A DNA stretch of 64,000 nt, from the NCBI RefSeq assembly GCF_010645065.1, contig NZ_JAADZW010000001.1, forward strand, positions 1 to 64,000. The letters are read 5' to 3'. The position numbers were made by a program, and so were the translations under genes. The DNA comes from Flavobacterium fluviatile. Lineage in GTDB: Bacteria; Bacteroidota; Bacteroidia; Flavobacteriales; Flavobacteriaceae. This document shows positions 7,925-19,344 of this stretch, one piece after another (position 1 is the first letter of the stretch; each line of letters opens with the position of its first letter). The notes under the pieces were generated by a model, which was given only the letters and a program-made list of their open reading frames with translations, made no database searches and was not told the origin of the DNA.

Positions 7925-9586
7925 ATGATTTACCCCAAAATACCACTTGCTCAAAGTATTATCGAAATTTGTTCAGCAAAAGGAATTCATAACATAATAA
8001 TTTCTCCCGGATCAAGGAACGCCCCTTTAACAATTGGTTTTGCACAAAATTCTAATTTTAAGTGTTATAGTATAGCTGATGAGCGTTGTGCTGCATTTTT
8101 TGCTTTGGGAATTGCCCAGCAAACCAAAAGACCAACGGCAATTGTATGCACATCCGGATCTGCATTGTTAAATTATTATCCTGCTGTAGCCGAAGCATTT
8201 TACAGCCAGATTCCGTTAATTGTAATTTCTGCAGATCGTCCACAGAATAAGATAGATATTGGCGATGGACAGACAATCCGCCAGCAGAATGTTTTTCAGA
8301 ATCATTCCGTTTTCAATGCTAATTTAACTGAAGATGCTTCGGAAGAAAATGACCTGAAAATAAATAAAGCTATAGAAACTGCAATTTTTCAAAAAGGACC
8401 TGTACACATTAATGCTCCTTTTGAAGAACCTTTATATGAAACTACTGAAATCCTTTCAATTAAGCCAAAAATTACACATTCTGATGAATTCATCGGACAA
8501 AAATCAATTGAAAATGCAGAAGAATTTGTTTCCATTTGGAATTCAGCCAAACGAAAACTTGTTTTAACTGGTGTGAATGAAAAAGATTCAATCGACAAAA
8601 AAACGGTGGAAAAACTGGCTGATGATCCATCAGTTGTAGTGCTGACAGAAACAACCTCTAATTTACATCACCCCAGTTTTATTAATAGTATTGATACTTT
8701 AATTACACCTTTTGATGATGCTGATTTTAAGGAATTTGAACCTGAAATTTTAGTGACTTTTGGCGGAATGGTAGTGTCAAAACGTATTAAGGCTTTTTTA
8801 CGAAAATACAAACCCCAACATCACTGGCATGTAGATACATTACGCGCTTACGACACATTCAATGCATTGACTAAACATTTTGTGATGCAGCCCAATGATT
8901 TTTTTAATGATTTGTTGTCTAAAACCGTTTTTACAGAAAGTGATTATTTTAAACAGATCAATGAGATTTATCAGCTGCGAAAAATTAAAAAGCAAAAGTA
9001 TTTAGACAAAATTCCGTTTTCTGACTTTAAAGTATTTGAAAAGGTAATTGAATCTTTGCCTAAAAACAGCCAATTGCAGATTAGTAACAGTTCAGCCATT
9101 CGGTACGCACAGCTAATCGATATTGATTCTTCCATAGAAGTTTTTTGCAACAGAGGCACCAGCGGAATTGACGGAAGTACCTCTACAGCAATTGGAGCTG
9201 CAGTTGGAAGTCAAAAACAAACGGTTTTTATTACCGGTGATATTAGTTTTCTGTACGACAGTAATGCTTTATGGAATGCTTATATTCCTAAAGATTTTAA
9301 AATTATTTTGATTAATAATGGAGGAGGAGGAATCTTCAGGATCTTGCCCGGACATCAGGAAAGCCCTGTTTTTAATACTTATTTTGAAACTTCACATGAT
9401 TTAACCGCAGAACATCTGGCAAAAATGTATCAGATGAATTATTTTACCGCTACAGATTCTGCTTCATTAGAGAAGAGCATCACATCTTTTTATGAAGTAA
9501 ATGATGCTCCTAATATTTTAGAAATATTTACGCCAACTTCTGAAAATGATATTATTTTAAAACAATATTTTAAAGAGCTGGTTTAA
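7925..9586 (+). CDS. menD: 2-succinyl-5-enolpyruvyl-6-hydroxy-3-cyclohexene-1-carboxylate synthase
   Basis: A thiamine-diphosphate enzyme of menaquinone synthesis that joins 2-oxoglutarate and isochorismate. ISPGSRNAPLTIGF near residue 27 and DERCAAFFALGIAQ are the hallmark MenD N-terminal motifs. GTSGIDGSTSTAIGAA and TGDISFLYDSNALWN form the ThDP pyrophosphate-binding region, and INNGGGGIFRILPG follows. The ATG at 7925 gives 553 residues starting MIYPKIPLAQSI. A TTG at 7895 would add ten poor residues. It is the only menaquinone gene here, and the fit with a menaquinone-using Bacteroidota host is good. Confidence 0.95.
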   Translation: MIYPKIPLAQSIIEICSAKGIHNIIISPGSRNAPLTIGFAQNSNFKCYSIADERCAAFFALGIAQQTKRPTAIVCTSGSALLNYYPAVAEAFYSQIPLIVISADRPQNKIDIGDGQTIRQQNVFQNHSVFNANLTEDASEENDLKINKAIETAIFQKGPVHINAPFEEPLYETTEILSIKPKITHSDEFIGQKSIENAEEFVSIWNSAKRKLVLTGVNEKDSIDKKTVEKLADDPSVVVLTETTSNLHHPSFINSIDTLITPFDDADFKEFEPEILVTFGGMVVSKRIKAFLRKYKPQHHWHVDTLRAYDTFNALTKHFVMQPNDFFNDLLSKTVFTESDYFKQINEIYQLRKIKKQKYLDKIPFSDFKVFEKVIESLPKNSQLQISNSSAIRYAQLIDIDSSIEVFCNRGTSGIDGSTSTAIGAAVGSQKQTVFITGDISFLYDSNALWNAYIPKDFKIILINNGGGGIFRILPGHQESPVFNTYFETSHDLTAEHLAKMYQMNYFTATDSASLEKSITSFYEVNDAPNILEIFTPTSENDIILKQYFKELV

Positions 9587-9602
9587 GTAATAGTATACAA
9601 TC

Positions 9603-9631
9603 AAAAAAAGCGTCTAAATTGGTGCTTTTTT
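9603..9631. terminator. Weak bidirectional terminator after menD
   Basis: AAAAAGC (9605-9611) and GCTTTTT (9624-9630) around a 12-nt loop, between the convergent menD and peptidase genes. Confidence 0.55.
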
Positions 9632-9639
9632 GACTATTT

Positions 9640-10953
9640 TTATCTAATTGGAATTGGAAAAACAGGTAGGCTTGAATGACCTAAGGCATCAACTGTTTGT
9701 ACAGCAAAGAAATAGTTGTCTTTAGAGTATGGAATTTCAGTTTTAGTATCTTTTGTAAAAAAAGTCTTTTCCCAATGAGAAGATGAAGTTTCACGCATCA
9801 AAATTTGGTATCCGAATTGTGATTTATCTTCTGGAGTATTCCAAATTAAAGTAGATGAATTAGAAAGGTTTTTAATTTCAATTCCAACATTTACAGGAGC
9901 TTTTGGAGACCAGGCCAGATTAGCCAAAACAGCTAAATTGGCACAGGTGTTTTTTCTCAAATAATCGAAATCCATAAATTCAGGGAGATCACCAAATTTA
10001 GTGTTGTTTTCTGTCCTTAAATCCTGATGCTGATGATCAAAGTTTTCATTCATTTCACAAAAACGAACTGCAGTAAAACCATTTTGACTAAATGGAGTAT
10101 GATCACCACCGCGTAAAAAACGATCATTTCTATACACTAATTTTACAGAAAGCTGATCAACATATTGTTCTGTTACTGTTTTAATATAACGGGCTAATAA
10201 TCTTGAAGGACTATCATTATCGCGATTAGTTGCTTTACGCATTTTAGCTTCTTCTTCAGTTTCTAAAAACGGAATAGTTTCACTAAATACCCTGACTTGT
10301 GTATTGTCTCTTAAATTGGTTTCGCTAGATAAACTGTTGCCAATCATGTCATTATTTAACATAGCAATAATATTCCAGTTAGATGCTTTTGCTAACTCTG
10401 CCAGATGTCTGGATCCATACAATCCTTGTTCTTCGCCTGTTACAGCTACAAAAATGATCGTAGCAGAAAAAGATCTTTTGCTCATTATTTTTGCAAGTTC
10501 CATAACGGCCGCAACTCCTGAACCATCATCATTTGCACCAGGTGCATCCGATGTTACATTCATTACATCAGAAACACGTGAATCAAGATGTCCGCTAATA
10601 ATAAGTACACGATTATCATTAGGATTTGTTCCTTTTAAAGTTGCAATTACATTCCCAAGCTGACTGTCAGCTTTAATTCGTTTTCCATCTGCTTTAACAG
10701 TAAAATAATCTATTGTCGAAGTCAATCTTCCGCCAGACTCCAGGGCATATTTATCAAACTCAGATTTTACCCATTGTTGTGCAGCGCCAATTCCTTTTGT
10801 TTTGCTTTTAGTATCGCTTAAGGTATGTCGGGTTCCAAAAGTGACTAATTTTCGAACAGTTGCTTCCAAATTTTCAGCTTTAACTTCAGAAATCATTTTT
10901 TTTATCTCTGGATCTTCAGCAACCTGAGAAATAGCTATTTGATAAAAAGACAA
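9640..10953 (-). CDS. M28-family zinc aminopeptidase, start codon uncertain
   Basis: Exported zinc peptidase. Ligand motifs are all present: SGHLDSR, PGANDDGSG, TGEEQGLYGS (catalytic Glu pair), NNDMIG and GGDHTPF. A fibronectin-like tail follows (VGIEIKNLSNSSTLIWNTP onward). The earliest standard start is a TTG at 10953, which cuts a signal peptide in half. Reading 12 codons further up (to 10989) gives KKNIFYFVFIF followed by LSFYQIAISQ, a complete signal peptide, but the codon where ATG is expected is ATA and a stop lies six codons above it. Either ATA is used, the start was mutated, or the poly-A run at the site is misread. Confidence 0.85.
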   Translation of the reverse strand: MSFYQIAISQVAEDPEIKKMISEVKAENLEATVRKLVTFGTRHTLSDTKSKTKGIGAAQQWVKSEFDKYALESGGRLTSTIDYFTVKADGKRIKADSQLGNVIATLKGTNPNDNRVLIISGHLDSRVSDVMNVTSDAPGANDDGSGVAAVMELAKIMSKRSFSATIIFVAVTGEEQGLYGSRHLAELAKASNWNIIAMLNNDMIGNSLSSETNLRDNTQVRVFSETIPFLETEEEAKMRKATNRDNDSPSRLLARYIKTVTEQYVDQLSVKLVYRNDRFLRGGDHTPFSQNGFTAVRFCEMNENFDHQHQDLRTENNTKFGDLPEFMDFDYLRKNTCANLAVLANLAWSPKAPVNVGIEIKNLSNSSTLIWNTPEDKSQFGYQILMRETSSSHWEKTFFTKDTKTEIPYSKDNYFFAVQTVDALGHSSLPVFPIPIR

Positions 10954-11091
10954 AAAGATAAAAACGAAATAAAAGATATTTTTTTTTATTTGATGAGAGA
11001 ATTATTTAAGGTTCTCAAATTTAATTATAATAAAAGAGGCTTGTTCACTTTTTATAAAAATATTTTTCGCTGTACTCACTTTCAAACTTCG

Positions 11092-11099
11092 TACCTTTG
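11092..11099 (+). promoter_or_regulatory. Minus-7 box of the CvfB-like gene
   Basis: TACCTTTG matches TAnnTTTG, 42 bp before the ATG. A weak TTTTC-like minus-33 is about 20 bp upstream. Confidence 0.55.
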
Positions 11100-11140
11100 C
11101 ACTTTAAAAACTTAGCTTAGTTAGCTTAGAACTCCAGAAT

Positions 11141-11995
11141 ATGATTGAAATAGGAAAATACAATACACTTACCATATTACGCGATACCAAAGTCGGTTTG
11201 TTTTTAGGAAATCCTGAAAAAGACCCTGAGGGAATTCATGATATTTTATTACCAAATAAATATGTTCCGAATGAATTTGAAATAGGCGAAGAGCTTGTTG
11301 TTTTTGTTTATTTAGACCATGAGCAGCGTCCGGTTGCGACTACACTTGAACCTTATATTTTGCTGAATGAATTTGCTCTTTTACGTGTAAACTATATCAA
11401 TCAGGTTGGGGCATTTATGGATTGGGGAATGGAGAAGGATATTTTGGTTCCCTTTAAAGAACAGGCGCGCCCTATGGAAAAGGGAAAACGTTATCTGGTT
11501 TATCTTTATATGGATGAAAAAACCAAACGCCTTGTAGCTTCCAGCAAATTGAACCAGTTTTTAAATAATGATCAGCTTACAGTTGAAAAAGGAGAAGAAG
11601 TTGATTTGATTGTGTCGCATATTACTGAATTAGGAATCAACGTTATCATTAACGAACAGCATAAAGGATTGCTTTACAAAGACGAAGTATATGATGATGC
11701 CATAAGGACCGGTGACAGAATGCGCGGTTACATCAAAAATATTCGCCCCGATAATAAAATAGATGTGGCTTTGCAGATACAGGGATATCAGAGTATTGAG
11801 CCAAATGCAGAAAAAATTTTGGGTGAATTAAGAGCCAATCGCGGATTTTTACGCTTAAATGACAACTCACATCCTGAAGATATTAAGACCGTATTGAAAA
11901 TGAGTAAAAAGACTTTTAAAAAAGCAATTGGAGCTTTGTATAAAGAAAAACTTATTGAAATAAAAGATGACGGAATTTATCTGGTAAAAGAATAA
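11141..11995 (+). CDS. S1-domain RNA-binding protein, CvfB/YitL-like
   Basis: A 284-residue cytosolic protein with the CvfB layout: successive S1-type OB folds (MIEIGKYNTLTILRDTKVGLFLG; LLRVNYINQVGAFMDWGMEKDILVPFKEQ; GEEVDLIVSHITELGINVIINEQHKGLL; RMRGYIKNIRPDNKIDVALQ). A C-terminal winged helix of about 60 residues follows (LRANRGFLRLNDNSHPEDIKTVLKMSKKTFKKAIGALYKE). Family members bind RNA and influence gene expression; the target is unknown here. Single gene between a TAnnTTTG promoter and a strong terminator. Confidence 0.88.
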   Translation: MIEIGKYNTLTILRDTKVGLFLGNPEKDPEGIHDILLPNKYVPNEFEIGEELVVFVYLDHEQRPVATTLEPYILLNEFALLRVNYINQVGAFMDWGMEKDILVPFKEQARPMEKGKRYLVYLYMDEKTKRLVASSKLNQFLNNDQLTVEKGEEVDLIVSHITELGINVIINEQHKGLLYKDEVYDDAIRTGDRMRGYIKNIRPDNKIDVALQIQGYQSIEPNAEKILGELRANRGFLRLNDNSHPEDIKTVLKMSKKTFKKAIGALYKEKLIEIKDDGIYLVKE

Positions 11996-12011
11996 ATTAA
12001 TTTGATTCACA

Positions 12012-12051
12012 AAAAAAAGCTCAAAAGTTTTCTGACTTTTGAGCTTTTTTT
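12012..12051. terminator. Strong bidirectional terminator
   Basis: A 17-bp stem: AAAAAAAGCTCAAAAGT (12012-12028) and ACTTTTGAGCTTTTTTT (12035-12051). It ends both the CvfB-like gene and the convergent acyltransferase gene. Confidence 0.88.
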
Positions 12052-12920
12052 TATTTTTTATGCTTCCATCTTTTGTGTGTCCATAAATAATATTCTGGTG
12101 CTTCGAGAATTTGCTTTTCGACTTCCTTTATATACATTTCAGTAATTTTAAAATCCTCAAAATCTTTAGGGTTATCAGCAAGAGGAAGAAAAGTGGCTTC
12201 GTAAAATCCTCTTTTTACCTTTTTAACTTTTACCATTATAACACTTAAATCGTATTTTTTTGCAAGCATTTCAGCACCGGTATGTACAGGAACTTCAATT
12301 CCCATGAAATTATTCGAATGAAAAATACGGTCTAATTTAGGCGACTGATCACTGGCTAAACCATATAAACTCAATACTCCGTCACGCTGGTTTTGTGCCA
12401 TCAGCGGAATTGCATTTTTTGTTGAAATTAATTCGGTTTTGTATTTTGAACGAATTTTTCGAATCAGTTTGTCAAAATACGGATTGGCAAGTTTTTTATA
12501 AACAGCCACACCCTGAAAACCAATTTTTGGATTAATAGTCAAAAGCCATTCATAACTGGCATAATGTGATGCTACCAGAATAACGCTCTTTCCTTTTTTT
12601 GCATAATCTAATATCAAATCGATATTAGTAACATGAAATCTTCTTTCCATTTCTTTAGCCGAAATACTCATTGTTTTTATCATTTCTAAAAACATGTCGC
12701 ACATGTGCTGATAAAATTTCTTTTCGATCTTTTTTCTTTCAGCATCGTTTAAATGAGGCAGAGCAAGAGCCAGATTCGTACGGACTACTTTTTTACGGTA
12801 GCCAATAATATAATACACCAAAAAATAGACACAATCTGAAAACCAGTAAAATATTTTAAAGGGAAGTATGGAAATAAGCCAGAGTACTGGGTAGGCCAAA
12901 ATATAAACGAGAAATTGCAT
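12051..12920 (-). CDS. Lipid A biosynthesis acyltransferase-like protein (LpxL/HtrB family)
   Basis: Transfers an acyl chain during lipid A or related lipid synthesis at the inner face of the cytoplasmic membrane. A hydrophobic N-terminus (FLVYILAYPVLWLISILPF) anchors it. The catalytic HxxxxE/D motif is VASHYASYEWLL near residue 118. The ending EYYLWTHKRWKHKK matches the W-x-H-R/K-R-W-K close of the family. The length of 289 residues is standard. Acyl donor and acceptor cannot be assigned. Confidence 0.88.
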   Translation of the reverse strand: MQFLVYILAYPVLWLISILPFKIFYWFSDCVYFLVYYIIGYRKKVVRTNLALALPHLNDAERKKIEKKFYQHMCDMFLEMIKTMSISAKEMERRFHVTNIDLILDYAKKGKSVILVASHYASYEWLLTINPKIGFQGVAVYKKLANPYFDKLIRKIRSKYKTELISTKNAIPLMAQNQRDGVLSLYGLASDQSPKLDRIFHSNNFMGIEVPVHTGAEMLAKKYDLSVIMVKVKKVKRGFYEATFLPLADNPKDFEDFKITEMYIKEVEKQILEAPEYYLWTHKRWKHKK

Positions 12921-13032
12921 CTAACTTTTTTTTACAAAGATAAAATAAAAAAAATTCCGGCTTTATAATTTAGGAATTCTCTAACCTTTGTGGGAGATTG
13001 ATTATATTTACAACTTACAATAATTATTATTT

Positions 13033-13671
13033 ATGAATATCATTTTATTAGGGATTATCATTGCCAATGTTTTGATTAGTTATAAAGGTTTTAATGATCT
13101 TTATTTTTTTAGAAAATACGAATTTCATGTAGGAAGCATCAGATCGGGCGAGCAAATCAGGATGCTTTCATCGGGTTTTTTGCATGTAGATATGATGCAC
13201 CTGGCTTTTAATATGCTGACACTTTGGTTTTTTGCACCGGTAGTTTTAAACTGGCTTGGTACATTTTCTTTTGTTTTGGTTTATTTTGGAAGTTTAATTT
13301 TTGGAAGCCTCCTAACCATGATTTTTCATAAAAATGATTACAGCTACAGGGCAGTAGGTGCATCGGGTGCTGTTACGGGAGTTTTATATTCGGCTATTTT
13401 ATTGCAGCCCGATATGATGTTGGGGATCTTTTTTGTAATACCCATTCCGGCCTACCTTTTCGGAATCTTATATTTATTGTATTCTATTTACGGAATGAGG
13501 GCTAAAAACGATAATATTGGTCATACAGCTCATTTTGGCGGTGCTGTAGGAGGGTATTTGATAACATTGATAAAAGAGCCGTCATTGATAGCAGATCACA
13601 GTCTGATGACAATTTTACTCGCGATTCCTATTGTGATACTTTTTATTATGGCTAAATTAGGTAAATTGTAA
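13033..13671 (+). CDS. Rhomboid-family intramembrane serine protease
   Basis: A six-helix polytopic protein of 212 residues. SSGFLHVDMMHLAFNMLTLWFF near residue 50 is the rhomboid HxxxxHxxxN region. RAVGASGAVTGVLYS near residue 112 holds the catalytic Ser of GASG, and HTAHFGGAVGGYL near residue 165 holds the catalytic His. It would cut transmembrane substrates, which are unknown. A SIMPL-domain gene follows after 52 bp and may be cotranscribed. Confidence 0.9.
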   Translation: MNIILLGIIIANVLISYKGFNDLYFFRKYEFHVGSIRSGEQIRMLSSGFLHVDMMHLAFNMLTLWFFAPVVLNWLGTFSFVLVYFGSLIFGSLLTMIFHKNDYSYRAVGASGAVTGVLYSAILLQPDMMLGIFFVIPIPAYLFGILYLLYSIYGMRAKNDNIGHTAHFGGAVGGYLITLIKEPSLIADHSLMTILLAIPIVILFIMAKLGKL

Positions 13672-13723
13672 TGCTGGCATAACTTTTGGAATGCCCTTAT
13701 CAATAATTTTAAATATAACAAAA

Positions 13724-14416
13724 ATGAAAAAACTAGTATTATTTTTAACAATAGTGTTTATGACTATGTCTTACGGCCAGGAAACCAAACAAATTCCCCA
13801 AATCAATGTTAATGGAGAAGGAAAAGTAAAAATAGCACCGGATCAGGTTTCAATATCTGCGACAGTTGAAACCAAAGGAAATAATGCTAAAGATGTCAAA
13901 AAACAAAATGATGAAAAGATGGATGCAGTTTTAAAATTCATCAAAAAAATGAATATTCCAACCGCTGATTTCAGGACAAAACAGGTTGCACTGAATCCGC
14001 AGTACGATTATGAAAAGAAGAAAACAAGTTACAATGCTGTCCAGACAGTAGAAATTCTGTTGAAAGACTTATCTAAATATGATGAATTAATGGAAGGACT
14101 GGTTCAGCAGGGAATTAATCGTATTGATAAAGTTTCTTTTGAATCGTCTAAATTAGCACAACATCAGTCAGAAGCCAGAAAATTAGCTATGAAAGATGCT
14201 AAGGCAAAAGCAGAAGACTATGTTTCGGTTTTAGGACAAAAAGCTGGTAAGGCGTTTGTTATTTCTGATAATTCACAAATATATCATCCACAGCCAATGT
14301 ATGCTTCTATGAGAATGAAAGAATCTGCGGATGCATTAGGAGCTTCAAATGAAACATTGGCAATAGGCGAAATTGAGATAACAGCTAATGTAAGCGTTAG
14401 TTTTATTCTGGACTAA
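13724..14416 (+). CDS. SIMPL (DUF541) domain protein, exported
   Basis: I choose the ATG at 13724 (MKKLVLFLTIVFMTMSYGQ), which gives a clean signal peptide. An upstream ATG at 13691 would add 11 residues before it. The mature protein has the SIMPL/DUF541 spelling: INVNGEGKVKIAPDQVSISATVETKG, TKQVALNPQYDYEKKKTSYNAVQTVEI, INRIDKVSFESSKL, ARKLAMKDAKAKAEDYVSVLGQKAG, and the final IEITANVSVSFIL. Family members are periplasmic or secreted with poorly known roles. Followed by a strong terminator. Confidence 0.88.
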   Translation: MKKLVLFLTIVFMTMSYGQETKQIPQINVNGEGKVKIAPDQVSISATVETKGNNAKDVKKQNDEKMDAVLKFIKKMNIPTADFRTKQVALNPQYDYEKKKTSYNAVQTVEILLKDLSKYDELMEGLVQQGINRIDKVSFESSKLAQHQSEARKLAMKDAKAKAEDYVSVLGQKAGKAFVISDNSQIYHPQPMYASMRMKESADALGASNETLAIGEIEITANVSVSFILD

Positions 14417-14440
14417 AATATTTAAATTCCAATATTATAA

Positions 14441-14478
14441 AAACCAAATTCCAATTTAGTATTGGGATTTGGTTTTTT
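14441..14478 (+). terminator. Terminator after SIMPL gene
   Basis: AAACCAAATTCCAAT (14441-14455) and ATTGGGATTTGGTTT (14461-14475), one mismatch, then T residues. Confidence 0.82.
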
Positions 14479-14578
14479 GTTTTAAGGCATTACTTTTTAG
14501 TGCTAAAACTCTATCAGGTTCACGATTTTAAAAGTAAAATAAAAAGACAGTTTTTAACTACATTACTGATTGATTTCT

Positions 14579-14586
14579 TAGCTTTG
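14579..14586 (+). promoter_or_regulatory. Minus-7 box of the alpha/beta hydrolase gene
   Basis: TAGCTTTG matches TAnnTTTG, with the ATG 27 bp downstream. Confidence 0.6.
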
Positions 14587-14612
14587 TCTTAAGCATCATA
14601 AAAACTTGTATC

Positions 14613-15578
14613 ATGCCTATAATTGAACAATCAGAATATGATTTTCCTTCTGTAATTCACCGCAACAGACACATTTCTACTATTTATGCCGCTTTGTTCA
14701 AAAAGTTTCAGGTTCCGGCATACACAAGAGAAAAGCATGAACTGAATGATGGGGATTTTATCAATATTGATTTTATTATAAACGATGCGAAAAAAGCAGT
14801 TATTTTATGTCATGGTCTAGAAGGTGATTCACGCAGGACGTACAATAACAGCTGCTCGGCCTATTTTCTGCAAAAAGGATTTTCAGTTTTTGCATGGAAC
14901 AACCGTACTTGTGGTGGAGAAATGAACCGTCTTCCCAGACTTTATCATCACGGTGCAGTTGATGACCTTGATGAAGTGGTTCAGTATGTTTTAAAAAAAG
15001 GATTCGAAGAAGTTTATCTCATCGGCTATTCGATGGGAGGAGTTCAGCTTCTGAATTATTTGGGCTGGACAAAAATCGATGAAAGAGTAAAAGCGGCCGT
15101 TTCGATTTCAGTACCTACTCATATTGCTACAAGTGCTGCTGTCCTCAAGCAAGGATTTAACAGAGTTTATTTAAAGAATTTTACAATTGATATTAAAAGA
15201 AAGCTGAAACACAAGGCGGCACAGTTTCCTGATTTTATAAATCGTGAGCAGATTGATAAAATTTCATCTTTTGATGAAGTTGACCAATATTTTACAGCAC
15301 CATTACACGGATTTGCGAGTCGGGACGATTATTATGAACGTGTTTCACCGGAATTTTCACTTCAAAATATTACCATTCCGGTTTTAATTATCAATTCACT
15401 TGATGATCCTTTTTTAGGTGAAAGATGTTACCCCAGAACCATCGCTCAGAACAGTACTTATGTTTATCTGGAAACCCCCAAATATGGAGGACACTGCGCT
15501 TTCCCTATGCGAAATTCAGCCTATTCTTATGCAGAAAAAAGAGCTTACGAGTTTTTTGAATCGTGCAAATCAAATTGA
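14613..15578 (+). CDS. Alpha/beta hydrolase, YheT-like
   Basis: A 321-residue cytosolic hydrolase of the YheT/ABHD1-3 branch. The N-terminus RHISTIYAALF is typical. HGLEGDSRRTYNN forms the oxyanion region, FAWNNRTCGGEMNRLPRLYHHG follows, and the nucleophile elbow is GYSMGG near residue 141. The acid lies in INSLDDPFLG and the histidine in GGHCAFP near residue 294. Substrate unknown; esterase or lipase activity is the family guess. Short leader from a TAnnTTTG promoter, and its own terminator follows. Confidence 0.87.
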   Translation: MPIIEQSEYDFPSVIHRNRHISTIYAALFKKFQVPAYTREKHELNDGDFINIDFIINDAKKAVILCHGLEGDSRRTYNNSCSAYFLQKGFSVFAWNNRTCGGEMNRLPRLYHHGAVDDLDEVVQYVLKKGFEEVYLIGYSMGGVQLLNYLGWTKIDERVKAAVSISVPTHIATSAAVLKQGFNRVYLKNFTIDIKRKLKHKAAQFPDFINREQIDKISSFDEVDQYFTAPLHGFASRDDYYERVSPEFSLQNITIPVLIINSLDDPFLGERCYPRTIAQNSTYVYLETPKYGGHCAFPMRNSAYSYAEKRAYEFFESCKSN

Positions 15579-15580
15579 AT

Positions 15581-15600
15581 AAAAAGCATTATGCTTTTTT
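15581..15600 (+). terminator. Terminator after YheT-like gene
   Basis: AAAAAGCAT and ATGCTTTTT around a single T, ending in six T. Confidence 0.7.
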
Positions 15601-15786
15601 AAAGCTTGACTTGGCTTCGGGCAGATTCGCCTGTTGCAATTCACAATCTGACTGTTCAGATAGCGGATGAAGTTTAGTATTTTGAAATATGTTTTATTTT
15701 AAAAAAGTGCTACAATATCAATTTTCTCTGAATATTAAGAAAAAATTCTCTTTTAAAGTAGTTAAAATTATGTTTATGTAGATATG

Positions 15787-15842
15787 CCCCTCCTAATTTT
15801 CTGTATTACCCCTCCTGTTCTTAAAAGCAATATCTAAATTTG
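15787..15842 (+). promoter_or_regulatory. Beta-galactosidase promoter with two CCCCTCCT direct repeats
   Basis: CCCCTCCT occurs at 15787-15794 and 15809-15816, exactly 22 bp apart (two helical turns) in otherwise AT-rich DNA. A minus-7 element TAAATTTG (15835-15842) begins 18 bp after the second copy, so that copy sits over the minus-33 position. This geometry suits a dimeric activator such as an AraC-type or hybrid two-component regulator. A leader of about 130 bp follows. Confidence 0.6.
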
Positions 15843-15977
15843 TGATGTTGTTTTTTTTATTTCTGAGCAGAATATGATATTTACAAATGTCTGTTAAAAC
15901 GACTATTGATAAGATTAACCTGAAAATAGAATTTTAGGAACCTTAAATTTTTAATTCCCATTTATTAAAATAATTAA

Positions 15978-19094
<3,117 letters not shown>

Positions 19095-19344
19095 TTTGAC
19101 GTTTTATTTATGCAACGGAATGTCTTAGAGTTGTTCGTCGGTTTTTTTGATTTTTTTGCAAAAAATTATCATTATATTTAGCCTGAGAGGTTAGTTTTGA
19201 GAAATAAAATTCTTCTGTTTTTTTACTGTATTAGGTTTGCTCAAGATAAAGCCGTAAACTCAGTATATAAAGAGAAAAGGGGTTTTATGTGGTTTGGAAC
19301 TTATGGAGGATCAGTTTGTTAGTTGAATTCTCAGTCCCCCGGCT

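Noticed and set aside
10304..10663. A 119-residue gene antisense to the M28 peptidase
   Set aside because: The peptidase frame in the same place contains the zinc-ligand motifs; the antisense frame has no family pattern.
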